64,000 nt of DNA, from the NCBI GenBank assembly GCA_942491935.1, contig CALOCZ010000028.1:96004-160003 (forward strand), given 5' to 3'. The position numbers and the translations under genes are program-made. The notes beneath the pieces are model-generated. The model was not told the origin of the DNA. It made no database searches and saw only the letters and a list, made by a program, of their open reading frames with translations. The stretch comes from JAGTVG01 sp942491935. GTDB taxonomy: Bacteria > Bacteroidota > Bacteroidia > Cytophagales > Cyclobacteriaceae. Of the stretch, positions 25,278 to 35,262 are shown one piece after another. Each line of letters starts with the position of its first letter. Positions within the stretch are counted from its first letter, which is position 1.

Positions 25278-25880
25278 TCATTTTAGTTCCTGAAAATATT
25301 CAACTATGATCTTTCCAGCATCTTCCAATGATTCGCCAAAATTAAAAATGCCTTCTTCATGCCCCTTCATCACAATGATCTTTTTTTCCATCAGGTCTGT
25401 TTCCCTGAATAGTCGAATAATTTCGTAAGCCATTTCCGGAGTACCATATTCAGCCTTTTCACTTGTGGTTGGCACTTTATCCAACAGGTTTAGCCACAGG
25501 TCTTTGTTATGTATATGTATGACCCCATGTATATCATTGCATTCCCTGTAAATAATCCCGTGACTCATGGACTCGCTTGAAGCAATTATTGGACCTTTGC
25601 ACTGAAGCAAATTATGATCAATATCGATATTTGTTACCAGGGAGAAATGATCAGGTGTAAGTGATTCCAGGTTTCCTGTCCCGGATCCGGATATAATGAA
25701 ATGATCCGAATTGCCAAATCGTTGACTAATATTTCCATATCCAATTCCATCATTATAGGCACCGATCAGTTTCATCTCGTAGAGAAGGTCCCGCCATTTA
25801 TTCAGTTCTTTAATAAATCGATACGGAAGAGCTGGACCCTGGTCCCATTTGGCCTTAAATTTAATATATCCATCTTCCAT
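25278..25880 (-). CDS. Class II aldolase/adducin family protein
   Basis: 200 residues. KWRDLLYEMKLIGAYNDGIG and GYGNISQRFGN near residues 28-56, FIISGSGTGNLESLT near 62, ASSESMSHGIIYREC near 100 and VIHIHNKDLW near 120 (HxH metal pair), all placed as in the family that holds L-fuculose aldolase and MtnB. The next gene upstream is mtnA with 20 bp between, so the substrate is very likely methylthioribulose-1-phosphate or a close analogue. Whether it dehydrates (MtnB) or cleaves it (the DHAP shunt aldolase) cannot be told here. Confidence 0.82.
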   Translation of the reverse strand: MEDGYIKFKAKWDQGPALPYRFIKELNKWRDLLYEMKLIGAYNDGIGYGNISQRFGNSDHFIISGSGTGNLESLTPDHFSLVTNIDIDHNLLQCKGPIIASSESMSHGIIYRECNDIHGVIHIHNKDLWLNLLDKVPTTSEKAEYGTPEMAYEIIRLFRETDLMEKKIIVMKGHEEGIFNFGESLEDAGKIIVEYFQELK

Positions 25881-25900
25881 GTTAATTTATCTTAAGACCG

Positions 25901-26998
25901 CTATAATCGTTTATCCGGGAATAACTCAAGGATGCTGTTTTCATCAGCCCTACAAATCCCTTTTTCTGTAATTAGTCCGTTTATAAAACGGCCAGGTGTG
26001 ACATCAAAACCATAGTTAGCTGTTTTACTCGAGTATGGCATAAGAAGCACATCATCGATCTCTGTACCGTTCCAGCCTTCTATATATTTTACTTCTTTTG
26101 GAGACCGCATTTCGATAGGGATTTCTTCTATCCCATTTCTTATCGACCAATCGAAAGTGCTTGATGGCAGGGCCACATAAAAAGGGACGTTATTGTCATT
26201 CGCAGCCAGGGCCTTAAGATAGGTCCCAATCTTATTGGCCACATCGCCGGTTCTGGTAGTCCTGTCGGTGCCCACAATAACCATATCGACCATTCCATGT
26301 TGCATCAGATGACCGCCGGTATTGTCAGCAATTACAGTGTGAGGAATACCGTGTTCGCCCAGTTCATAAGCTGTTAGACGACTGCCCTGATTTCTTGGAC
26401 GCGTTTCATCAACCCAAACATGAACTGGAATACCTTCTTCATGAGCCAGGTACATCGGAGCGGTGGCTGTACCATAATCGATACATGCCAGCCATCCAGC
26501 ATTACAATGCGTTAAAATGTTTACTGGCTCTCCTTTTTTCTTTTTACTTATCTGTTTGATAATTTCCAATCCATATTCACCAATTTTTCTGCACCCGTTA
26601 ATACTTTCTTCGGCCATCTGATTGGCTAATGATAAAGCAATACGCGACTGTTCATCGGGATCAGCTGATTCATTTATTGCCTCGGTCATTCTTTCAATCG
26701 AATTGAATAAGTCTACTGCAGTCGGCCTTGTTTTTTTTAGAGATTCAGCCACTTCCTGAATATTGTGCCTGTAATATTTGGAGAGAGTCGCGGAATAAAG
26801 GCCATAAGCAGCAGTCACCCCTATGAGTGGAGCCCCTCTTACGATCATTTCCTTAATGGCTGTTTCAAAATCCTCAGGTGTTTTAAGATCGACAATCTCA
26901 AATTTGAATGGTAATAATCGCTGATCGATAGTCTGAACGATTTCGGGTTCGTTTTCCTTTACCCAAATCGTTCTGTAGTGTTGCCCTTTGATTTTCAT
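25901..26998 (-). CDS. mtnA: S-methyl-5-thioribose-1-phosphate isomerase
   Basis: 365 residues of the eIF2B-related family. It converts methylthioribose-1-phosphate to the ribulose form in methionine salvage. Marks are MIVRGAPLIGVTAAYG near 52, ILTHCNAGWLA near 161 with the catalytic Cys, VWVDETRPRNQGSRLTA near 195, and VGTDRTTRTGDVANKIGTY near 242 with the catalytic Asp. Length is normal. Together with the class II aldolase it forms a two-gene unit; none of the later canonical steps (mtnW/X, mtnC, mtnD) are in the window. Confidence 0.93.
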   Translation of the reverse strand: MKIKGQHYRTIWVKENEPEIVQTIDQRLLPFKFEIVDLKTPEDFETAIKEMIVRGAPLIGVTAAYGLYSATLSKYYRHNIQEVAESLKKTRPTAVDLFNSIERMTEAINESADPDEQSRIALSLANQMAEESINGCRKIGEYGLEIIKQISKKKKGEPVNILTHCNAGWLACIDYGTATAPMYLAHEEGIPVHVWVDETRPRNQGSRLTAYELGEHGIPHTVIADNTGGHLMQHGMVDMVIVGTDRTTRTGDVANKIGTYLKALAANDNNVPFYVALPSSTFDWSIRNGIEEIPIEMRSPKEVKYIEGWNGTEIDDVLLMPYSSKTANYGFDVTPGRFINGLITEKGICRADENSILELFPDKRL

Positions 26999-27368
26999 GT
27001 AGGAAAAAATGTGCTTGATTACTAACGAGGGGTAAATTAATGTATTATTTTAAATTTCAAAAGGAATTATGCAATCAGTTCTCCAAATATAAAATGGAGA
27101 AAGAGAGCCTTCCCTCACGTTCCTGGCTAATCGGAAATATATATAGATATAAATCATTAGGTATATCACTTTAAATCTCAGGATTAAACTAAAAAAAATA
27201 TATTAATAATCCATTGTCTCGGAAAGCGCGAAAAATTTATACATATGCATTAAAACTTCATTTCCAGTCTTGTTTGAAAATATTAGCTCATGTCTATATT
27301 TTTTCTGGAAAAATAGGAATTAACAACATCAATTCACTATTTTGCGGGCTTATAGAAAACCATAAAGC
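26999..27368. other. Intergenic region between divergent mtnA and amidohydrolase genes
   Basis: 370 bases, AT-rich, with stops in all frames and no plausible protein. Must hold two divergent promoters. I found no clear operator, riboswitch or RNA. Confidence 0.4.
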
Positions 27369-28685
27369 ATGAAATATTATACATTACGGATCTTTTTCCT
27401 AATCACATTGGCATCAGTATTTAACCTGGGATTTGCCCAGAAAACTGACAAGCAAAAATTGAAAATTGATGAGTTAGCTTCACAGATAGAGTCTACAGTT
27501 ATTGAATGGCGTCATCATTTACATCAATATCCTGAGCTTTCAAACCGTGAATTTAAAACCGCTGCTTTTATTGCAGAAAAGCTTGAATCCTTTGGGCTCG
27601 AAGTCCAGACCGGTATTGCACATACTGGTGTTGTTGCTATATTGAAAGGTGGTAAGCCAGGTCCGGTGATTGGTTTGAGGGCCGATATAGATGCGTTGCC
27701 GGTTACCGAGCGGGTTCCCCTTGAATGGGCATCCAAAGAGGTTTCTGAATATAATGGCCAAAAAGTAGGGGTAATGCATGCCTGTGGGCATGACACGCAT
27801 GTTTCGATCTTGTTAGGGACAGCAAAACTACTCTCTGAAATAAAAGATGATTTGAAGGGCACTATAAAATTTATATTTCAGCCTGCTGAAGAAGGAGCAC
27901 CCCAGGGAGAAGAAGGAGGTGCTGAGCTTATGGTTAAGGAAGGTGTATTAAAAAATCCTGATGTGGATGTTATTTTTGGATTGCATATCTGGTCTACCAT
28001 GGAAGCTGGTAAGATCGGTTACAAGCCGGAAGGGACCATGGCTGCTGCAAATTCTTACCAAATCAAAGTAAAAGGGAAACAAACACATGGTTCGAGACCT
28101 TGGGCTGGCATTGATCCCATTGTAACGTCAGCGATGATAATAAATGGATTACAAACTACCGTTTCCAGACAGGCTGAATTAACCCAGGATCCAGCCGTTG
28201 TAACAGTAGGGGCAATTCATGGAGGCGTAAGGAATAATATAATACCGGAAGAAGTAGAAATGATAGGTACAATCCGGACATTTGATGATGGAATGCGTGA
28301 AAAGATCTTTAAAGACATAGAACGAACCGCAACTATGATCGCCTCAAGTCAGGGTGCAATTGCCGAAGTAACGATTAACAAAGGATATCCTGTAACATAT
28401 AATGACCCGGAATTAACTGAACTGATGGTGCCCACACTGGAATTCACTGCCGGGAAGGAAAATGTTATTCTTAGCAAAGCCATAACCGGGGCGGAAGATT
28501 TTTCATTTTACCAGAAGGAAATACCTGGCTTGTTCTTTTTCTTGGGTGGTATGCCAAAGGGAATGGATGCTAATGAGGCATATCCTCATCATACTCCTGA
28601 TTTCTTTGTCACGGATGACAGTATGATCCTTGGGATTAGAACTTTTTGTAACCTGGTTATTGATTATCCGGAAAAAGCCAAATAA
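27369..28685 (+). CDS. Secreted M20 family amidohydrolase
   Basis: 438 residues. Signal peptide to about 24 (SVFNLGFAQ). M20D-type metallo-amidohydrolase: WRHHLHQYPELSNREFKTA near 48, GLRADIDALPVTE near 103, HACGHDTHVSILLGTAKLL near 137 (metal ligands), IFQPAEEG near 168, GLHIWSTMEAG near 200, and the lid domain with HGSRPWAGIDPI near 240. Such enzymes cleave N-acyl amino acids or hippurate-like amides; the signal peptide places it in the periplasm. Monocistronic. Confidence 0.9.
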   Translation: MKYYTLRIFFLITLASVFNLGFAQKTDKQKLKIDELASQIESTVIEWRHHLHQYPELSNREFKTAAFIAEKLESFGLEVQTGIAHTGVVAILKGGKPGPVIGLRADIDALPVTERVPLEWASKEVSEYNGQKVGVMHACGHDTHVSILLGTAKLLSEIKDDLKGTIKFIFQPAEEGAPQGEEGGAELMVKEGVLKNPDVDVIFGLHIWSTMEAGKIGYKPEGTMAAANSYQIKVKGKQTHGSRPWAGIDPIVTSAMIINGLQTTVSRQAELTQDPAVVTVGAIHGGVRNNIIPEEVEMIGTIRTFDDGMREKIFKDIERTATMIASSQGAIAEVTINKGYPVTYNDPELTELMVPTLEFTAGKENVILSKAITGAEDFSFYQKEIPGLFFFLGGMPKGMDANEAYPHHTPDFFVTDDSMILGIRTFCNLVIDYPEKAK

Positions 28686-28940
28686 TTTATAGTATTAATA
28701 GAAACAGGAATGCTGTACTGATTTGATTGGTTTTTAAATGCTGGTTATGTTCTATGGCTTATAAAGATGTCGAGATCAATCCAAAGCCATGTGGATAGTT
28801 TGTATTATTGAGAAATATAACAGAATCGATCTATTACAGGCATGATCAAGTCTTTTACATTGCAGCGTTATCAATAAATCAGGTTCTTCCGGCAAGGAAG
28901 GATAAGTTTATTGTTTTAAAAAGCGATAAAGATGGTTGAA
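28686..28940. other. Intergenic region, convergent gene ends
   Basis: 255 bases between two genes that converge. No clear hairpin with a T-run and no ORF of note. Confidence 0.4.
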
Positions 28941-30443
28941 TTAATACAGGTATCTGTGACAATCAGCACACAGATCTTCATCCCATCCTTCTTCGAGTTC
29001 TTTTGGATGCACAAAGTCCAGTGCATCGTTTAATCCGGCTACCATTTCTTCTCCTACTTTTCCTTGTAATATAATGGTATGGCAGATATTACAATCCTTT
29101 CGGATCACCTGGCCAGATTCACTTACATGGTTGTCGTCATGGCAGCGGAAGCATCCATTATACGTTTTATGTCCAATATGATCCGTATAGGCATCCCAGC
29201 TGACCTGCATTTCCGGGAATATGTTTTCGGAGAAACCATCTATGATGCCTGCGATTGCCTGGTTGATATCGTCTATCCTGGATTCATAGACCTCCGGCAT
29301 TTCTTCCTTATAAAAATTAAGTATGGAATTTTCTATGGTCATTAAAGCCGTATCGGTATGATCGAAAGGATCAACAAATATGTCCATCGCAATCTTTTTA
29401 ATATAGGGAAGATCTTTTGGAACTTTTCCGGCAGTAATGGCGTCATCCACAAACTCCATTGGCGTATAATAGTGGTGTGACGGCCGGGTATGACAATCCA
29501 TACAGTCCATTTCTCTGGAAACCGCAGCTGCCATTTTTTCCTCACTTAGCATATTATCCTCATCTATATATATGATCTCTTCATTTGTTTCCCTGTTGGT
29601 ATATCTTACCCATGGAATGTCCTGTCTATTATCTCTTTTTGGGATATATTCGATTTTAACATTAGGATTGATATGCCAGTGAATTCCTTCGGAAAGTCCT
29701 TGGGCACTGTGAGATGGCCCGGTCTTCATTTGAAGGCCGATATTCCATTCGGTATTCACGCTATCTGTCAAATAATGCTTTTCATTGATAAGTTGCCGTG
29801 CATAAAATTTTTCTGGCCAGTGACATTTTTCACAAGTTTCACGGGCAGGCCGCAAATCATGAATCGGTGTTTCGATTGGTCTTGAAAAATCATTGGTAAG
29901 CACTGCATAAACCTGTCTTAAACCCGAAAGCTTGGACCGCATATACCAATTGGCTCCGGAGCCGACATGGCATTCCACGCAAGCAACTCTGGCATGAGGA
30001 GAATTGCTATATGCTACATGCTCCGGTTTCATAACTTCATGACAAACAGTTCCACAGAATTCAACTGATTCAGTATAATGAAATGCTTCATAGCTTCCTA
30101 AAGCCGTAAGAAAAATAAAAAAAACAGTACCCACTCCAAATATCATGATTGCATTTCGGTACCGGGAAACATTGAGGTCTATTACAGGCCATCCTTTAGC
30201 TATATATTCTAATTCACGTTTTTTTCGACGTTTTACTTCTGCCATCATTCCAATAGGTATTAAGATTAACCCAATGATTAAGAAGACAGGTAAAATAATA
30301 AAAGTGAATAAGCCGAGATATGAACTAGTGTCTGCAAATAAAAATCCAACAAGAGTAAATAATACTATAAAAGACAGGCTTATAACTGCTAACGCTGTTC
30401 CTACAAAGGAAAGCATATTGTAATAGGACTTAGGTAATTTCAT
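28941..30443 (-). CDS. NapC/NirT-like membrane-anchored heptahaem cytochrome c
   Basis: 500 residues. Three membrane helices (about 10-35, 43-66, 97-119); NapC proteins usually have one. Haem motifs in order: CGTVCH (CX3CH) near 130, then CVECH, CEKCH, CMDCH, CFRCH, CNICH and CADCH, seven in all. The first region, FCGTVCHEVMKPEHVAYSNS followed by PHARVACVECH, is the NapC/NrfH core that takes electrons from quinol. The extra C-terminal haems make it a fused quinol-dehydrogenase/electron-carrier. It would face the periplasm and feed the multihaem lipoproteins found 8-10 kb away. Confidence 0.9.
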   Translation of the reverse strand: MKLPKSYYNMLSFVGTALAVISLSFIVLFTLVGFLFADTSSYLGLFTFIILPVFLIIGLILIPIGMMAEVKRRKKRELEYIAKGWPVIDLNVSRYRNAIMIFGVGTVFFIFLTALGSYEAFHYTESVEFCGTVCHEVMKPEHVAYSNSPHARVACVECHVGSGANWYMRSKLSGLRQVYAVLTNDFSRPIETPIHDLRPARETCEKCHWPEKFYARQLINEKHYLTDSVNTEWNIGLQMKTGPSHSAQGLSEGIHWHINPNVKIEYIPKRDNRQDIPWVRYTNRETNEEIIYIDEDNMLSEEKMAAAVSREMDCMDCHTRPSHHYYTPMEFVDDAITAGKVPKDLPYIKKIAMDIFVDPFDHTDTALMTIENSILNFYKEEMPEVYESRIDDINQAIAGIIDGFSENIFPEMQVSWDAYTDHIGHKTYNGCFRCHDDNHVSESGQVIRKDCNICHTIILQGKVGEEMVAGLNDALDFVHPKELEEGWDEDLCADCHRYLY

Positions 30444-30541
30444 AATATCAAAAAATTAATATTAAATGTTGAAGTAAAATTACAAATAAAAAAAAGTCAG
30501 TATTGATTTTAACTCGTTGATTTATATCTAATATGGAGTGA

Positions 30542-30566
30542 TATATGTCATAAAAATTCACATATA
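30542..30566. promoter_or_regulatory. Inverted repeat TATATGT-N11-ACATATA
   Basis: A perfect 7-bp inverted repeat about 100 bp upstream of the NapC-like gene. Very AT-rich, so chance is possible, but it is the only clear dyad in this promoter region. Could be an operator or promoter element. Confidence 0.25.
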
Positions 30567-30682
30567 ACATAAAATAAATGGACATCTATAATATTCAAAA
30601 AATACAAATAAAATTAACCTGATGTTAATTAATGATGCAGATGAAACTAAAGCTCATGTTATCATGACAACCTAAAAGGGAA

Positions 30683-32338
30683 TTATCCTTCCGGAGAAGA
30701 TTTCTTTTTAATCCTTTTAGTATAATATAAGGTTAATCCAATAGTTATGGCTGCAAATGCCAGAAATGCAATAACTTTATATCCAGCATCCATTTTAGCC
30801 ATATCAACGAAAAGTAAATGTCCTCCTGTAAAGATTAAAGTCATAAAGGCCATCCAGCGGTATTTTATATTTTTGAGAACAATACTTAAAACTAGATATA
30901 TGATAGCTACTCCCGTCCAGGCCAGGGTAACATATTGAGTTGGAAAAGCATGGCTAAGCCCATATAACACCATAAAAAAAGCCGAGATCAGATAAATATT
31001 CCTGTAAATTTCAGTTTTTAAGGTCAATCTGTCTTTTTTCCAGTTTAATATTCTGGCGGTTGACAGCGCTACAATTACAAAAATAAAATTAATGCTATCC
31101 ATTGATGGTGAGCTTATCAGATAGACGATCAGTATAATTACGTATAATAGGGTATTGACTACAACAATTATTCTGGATCTGAACCAGAGTGCCATGGAGA
31201 CAACGATCAGACTTTGCAAAGCGAGCCAATAGTATGAATCCGGAAGACCTGCAAATCCATATATCGATACACTTAAAGCCATAAACCCAAAGCAGGCATA
31301 GAAAGCCGGGGCAAATAGTCTCGCGTTACGGTATTTGAGGTAAACAGAAAAAACCAAACATATAAGTGCGATAGGGGCAAAAATTACAGAATAATTCTCT
31401 TTAAAGAATAGAAAGGTTAAAAGAAAAATGAGCAATGAAAAATTCATGGCATTCAGGATAGAAATTAGTCCAAGTACATTGTCGGAGATTTTATCCTTCT
31501 TTGATATGATTATGGTCGATGAATATATTAATCCATATATGAATAAAAATATGATATTGTATTGATGTGATTCTACAAATTTCATAGTATGTCCCATAAA
31601 TGGATTACCTAATAACCACACTAAATGGCTTACATAAACAAGAAACATGATAGTGATCAATTGACGCCACCAGGAAAATTTTATGAAATAGATTAAGGAT
31701 AATCCGGCTGCTATAGCGACAAAAGAAAGTGTGATATATGTGGAATCGGTGATGATCCCTGAAATTAAAATTAATAAGGAGGATAAAAATGCAAGGAACT
31801 CGGATTGGCGCCGAAAAGTATACCATACAATAGCCCCCAGGGAAATTGATAATAGGAATATGGATAGAAATTCGCTGTTTATGAGTGGTTCAGTAGAGAA
31901 AAAATGTAATCTTAAAGTCACTATATATACAAGTAGCAAGCCACTGGTATTTAGAAATTTTATTATATGAGATAATGAATTTCTTAATAGATAGGTAAAT
32001 ATAAAAAGGCTTGTAGCTGCCAGATAACCTGTAAATGCTGCAAGAACAGGATATCCAATATTTCTGACATAGGACATTAAAAATATGATCCCGAATATAA
32101 ATACAATAGTACTGAGCCAGGAAAGTCCATATTCAACCAGATTAGATTCAATGGATGAATCTTTGTGATTCTTAATTCCGATTTCTCGATCATTTTCATC
32201 ATCCTCTCTTTCAGAGGCTCCGCGTGCTGAAACATAACTTAGTTTAGCTTCGATCATGGATATTCTGGATTCCAGATTATTTAGTTTTTCAAGGATCTGC
32301 TTACTGTTAACTTCATCGTGATTTTGTGAACCGGTCAT
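30683..32338 (-). CDS. DUF2339-like polytopic membrane protein
   Basis: 551 residues from ATG at 32,338, which has an AGGAG ribosome site 7 bp upstream; a 14-codon longer frame from 32,380 lacks one. An N-terminal soluble helix (QILEKLNNLESRISMIEAK, coiled coil) is followed by about fifteen hydrophobic helices, the layout of the DUF2339 family. Function unknown, sometimes linked with envelope processes. It precedes the NapC-like cytochrome by 239 bp on the same strand; cotranscription is possible but not proven. Confidence 0.7.
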   Translation of the reverse strand: MTGSQNHDEVNSKQILEKLNNLESRISMIEAKLSYVSARGASEREDDENDREIGIKNHKDSSIESNLVEYGLSWLSTIVFIFGIIFLMSYVRNIGYPVLAAFTGYLAATSLFIFTYLLRNSLSHIIKFLNTSGLLLVYIVTLRLHFFSTEPLINSEFLSIFLLSISLGAIVWYTFRRQSEFLAFLSSLLILISGIITDSTYITLSFVAIAAGLSLIYFIKFSWWRQLITIMFLVYVSHLVWLLGNPFMGHTMKFVESHQYNIIFLFIYGLIYSSTIIISKKDKISDNVLGLISILNAMNFSLLIFLLTFLFFKENYSVIFAPIALICLVFSVYLKYRNARLFAPAFYACFGFMALSVSIYGFAGLPDSYYWLALQSLIVVSMALWFRSRIIVVVNTLLYVIILIVYLISSPSMDSINFIFVIVALSTARILNWKKDRLTLKTEIYRNIYLISAFFMVLYGLSHAFPTQYVTLAWTGVAIIYLVLSIVLKNIKYRWMAFMTLIFTGGHLLFVDMAKMDAGYKVIAFLAFAAITIGLTLYYTKRIKKKSSPEG

Positions 32339-32914
32339 GATTGATCTCCTTTCATTAATGGGGTTGGCCATGAAAAACACATGTTTTTAATGGAATAATA
32401 TAAAGGATGGGATTGCTTGAAAATTTTTGCTACCAATCCTGAATTAATTTAGAAATAATTTTCATAAAAATCTAATTAAATTTCCTATATATATGTTTTT
32501 GAAATTAATAGAGTTATATAAAATATACCAAATGTTGCACCCTCAGCGAATTCCTAAAAACCTCAAACCAATTAGCATAAATATCATTGTCATCACTTTA
32601 GGACTTATGCTTAGTAATAATGTATTCTATTGAGAAATTACTATTTCCAATGTGTTGCATTAACTTTTATTTACATTGGTTTTGCGGATAGCTTCTAACT
32701 TTATATTAATATATGAAAAATGCCAAATATTCTAAAAGTATTTTTAGCAATTATTGGTTTATATTGAAATTATAGCCTCTTTTTCAATAAAAATTGTTTG
32801 AAATTCCTAACTAAATTTCATACATTTATTTAGAGTAGTTTTTATTTTGGAATTATCTTAATTATCTCAAAATAAGCCTTAGAGTATTTTTTTATTATAC
32901 TAAAGAATCATCCT
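32339..32914. other. Long divergent intergenic region before the Fe-S/NrfD operon
   Basis: 576 bases of very AT-rich DNA with no plausible ORF. It separates the DUF2339 gene (minus) from the Fe-S gene (plus), so it must hold promoters for both. A long upstream region of this kind suits regulated expression, but I see no defined site. Confidence 0.45.
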
Positions 32915-33886
32915 ATGAATTCTAGAAAAATCAAAAAGGGACCCTCCAGAAGGAAATTCCTCAAAAACGGATTATCGATTGGGATGGGAGCCGCTGCTTC
33001 CACAGGCGTATTTTCTTCATGTTCGAAAAATGAAGAATCAGAATCTGGTGAAAAAGTGCGCGTAATGACCACTGAAGGTAAGTTGGTTGAAGTTGATGCT
33101 TCCCAAATCCATGAATCTGTCCATGTTGTTACGAACCAAGAAGCTCGTAAAGGGGATCCGAACCGCGAGTATGTTATGGTGATCGATCTGGCCAAATGCA
33201 GGAATGCCCGAAAATGTGTAGATGTTTGTCAGCGCATGCACAACCTTCCACTTGAGGATGAATGGATAAAGATATTTTACATGAAGGATAGTGAAGATAC
33301 TGCTCCTTACTGGTTTCCTAAACCATGTTTCCATTGTAATAGTCCATCTTGTGTCAATGTATGTCCGGTAGGGGCCACTTTTAAGCGGCAGGATGGTCTT
33401 GTTTTGATTGATAACGAAAGATGCATTGGCTGCAAATTCTGCATGGCGGCCTGTCCCTATTCCTCCCGTGTGTTTAACTGGAAAGAACCTGAATATGATG
33501 AAGATATTAAAGATCATCACGGGGCCATTGAAACGGGGATACCTCAAAAGGTGGGCACGGTTGGTAAATGCGATTTCTGTCCGGATATGGCCCGGATGGG
33601 GAAGCTGCCTGGTTGTATAGACGCTTGTCCAAATGGCGTGCTTTATTACGGGGATAAAAATGAAGATTTGATTACCAATGGAACAGAAACCGTCAGATTC
33701 AGTCAGATTATATACGAAAGGGCGGGTTATAGGTATATGGAAGAATTGGGTACCCGGCCCAGTGTTTATTATCTTCCTCCAGTAAACAGAAGTTTTGATC
33801 CTGAGATAGGATTTAAAGACTTGCCTGATGAGATCCGGCAAAGATATGATGTGAGTCGATCAGAAATTAAAAAGGAAACAAGATGA
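32915..33886 (+). CDS. Tat-exported four-cluster Fe-S protein (NrfC/DmsB/ActB-like), one Cys missing
   Basis: 323 residues. Tat signal (PSRRKFLKNGLSIGMG, residues 10-25), possible lipobox Cys at 34. Ferredoxin-type Cys groups: CRNARKCVDVC near 98 (expected CxxCxxCxxxC; the second Cys is Ala), CFHCNSPSCVNVCP near 130, CIGCKFCMAACP near 155, and CDFCPDMARM...CIDACP near 205-226. So three normal 4Fe-4S sites and one that probably holds 3Fe-4S. It would sit on the periplasmic side of the NrfD-like subunit, with which it overlaps by four bases (ATGA). Confidence 0.9.
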   Translation: MNSRKIKKGPSRRKFLKNGLSIGMGAAASTGVFSSCSKNEESESGEKVRVMTTEGKLVEVDASQIHESVHVVTNQEARKGDPNREYVMVIDLAKCRNARKCVDVCQRMHNLPLEDEWIKIFYMKDSEDTAPYWFPKPCFHCNSPSCVNVCPVGATFKRQDGLVLIDNERCIGCKFCMAACPYSSRVFNWKEPEYDEDIKDHHGAIETGIPQKVGTVGKCDFCPDMARMGKLPGCIDACPNGVLYYGDKNEDLITNGTETVRFSQIIYERAGYRYMEELGTRPSVYYLPPVNRSFDPEIGFKDLPDEIRQRYDVSRSEIKKETR

Positions 33887-35205
33887 AAATAGATTCTGCG
33901 ACAGTCAATGCATTAAAGAGATATGCACCCCAATTAGAAACCGCATCTTTGTTCGAAAAGATTTTATTCTGGATCATGGTCGTATTCGTACTTGCCGGAT
34001 TTCCAGCTTTATATATCCAGCATGTTGAAGGGCATTATGTGACGGGCATGAGAGACAATGTATTCTGGGGTGTTTATATAGTAAACTTCATTTTTTATAT
34101 AGGGATAAGTTATGCCGGTGCCTTGATATCCGGCATATTGTATTTGTTAAAAGTAGAATGGAGAAAACCAATTATCCGGATAGCTGAAATGATCACAGTC
34201 ATTTCCACTATTTTAGGGCCGATCTATATATTATTATGTATGGGTCGTCTGGATAGACTTCATCACCTGGTATTGTATGGACGGATCCAATCACCGATCA
34301 CATGGGATGTAATAGCCATTACTACCTATTTGGTAGGAAGTATTATTTTTCTATACCTGGCGACTATTCAGGATTTTGCCATTTTAAGAGATTATGACGG
34401 TTTAAAAGTCGGAAAATGGAGAAAACCCCTGTATAAATTTTTTGCAGTTTCCTATCAGGATACGCCCAGACAGCGCAATCTGATCCACAGAGGGATGACC
34501 ATTATGTCAATAATAATTATTCCATTGGCAGTAATTGTTCACTCTGTTCTGTCATGGATATTTGGGATGACCCTTCGACCGGGCTGGCATAGCACAATAT
34601 TTGCCCCTTATTTTGTAGTAGCGGCTGTTTTTTCAGGAACAGGTGTATTAATTGTAGCCATGTGGGTATATCGAAAATTATACCATCTGGAAGATATTAT
34701 TGTTGAAAAGCATTTCAAGTACCTGGGTATAATTTTATTGGTATTGGGGGCATTGTATGGATATTTTACATTCGCGGAATATTTAACCAATTGGTATGGT
34801 TCTGAAAAATGGGAACTTGAACTCATATATAAATTATTTAATTTGAATGAATTTGGATGGATGTTTATATTCGCCGCTTTTGTGGGAGTATTGCTGCCCA
34901 TAATTATTATTGCCGTTCCTTCATTCAGATCTATAAACAGTATCTCATTCGCCTCACTTATCGTAGTATTGGCAATGTGGGTAAAAAGATATATAATTAT
35001 TATCCCTACACTTGAAACCCCTTTGCTCCCCATGCAGGAATCACGCATTGAATATGTTCAGTATTCGATGACATGGATTGAATGGGTATTAACTCTTTCC
35101 GGATTAGCTGTATTCTGTTTGTTTTTCTATTTGTATTCAAAATTTGTTCCAATTATACCCTTGGCCGAATCTGCATCTTTTGAATCAAATGAATCCGAAA
35201 CATGA
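33883..35205 (+). CDS. NrfD/PsrC/ActC-type 10-TM quinol-interacting membrane subunit
   Basis: 440 residues and about ten membrane helices. The RPGWHSTIFAPYFVVAAVFS block near residue 230 is the hallmark of ActC/ActF, HmcC and related NrfD-type subunits. Ten helices (not eight as in PsrC) also fit the ActC/HmcC branch. It takes electrons from, or gives them to, quinone in the inner membrane and passes them to the Fe-S partner. The ATG overlaps the stop of the Fe-S gene; the next gene is 57 bp downstream. Confidence 0.9.
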   Translation: MKIDSATVNALKRYAPQLETASLFEKILFWIMVVFVLAGFPALYIQHVEGHYVTGMRDNVFWGVYIVNFIFYIGISYAGALISGILYLLKVEWRKPIIRIAEMITVISTILGPIYILLCMGRLDRLHHLVLYGRIQSPITWDVIAITTYLVGSIIFLYLATIQDFAILRDYDGLKVGKWRKPLYKFFAVSYQDTPRQRNLIHRGMTIMSIIIIPLAVIVHSVLSWIFGMTLRPGWHSTIFAPYFVVAAVFSGTGVLIVAMWVYRKLYHLEDIIVEKHFKYLGIILLVLGALYGYFTFAEYLTNWYGSEKWELELIYKLFNLNEFGWMFIFAAFVGVLLPIIIIAVPSFRSINSISFASLIVVLAMWVKRYIIIIPTLETPLLPMQESRIEYVQYSMTWIEWVLTLSGLAVFCLFFYLYSKFVPIIPLAESASFESNESET

Positions 35206-35262
35206 AATGTTCCGAATAATGATATTATCAGAATTATTAAGTGGATCATAAATAATTGAAAA

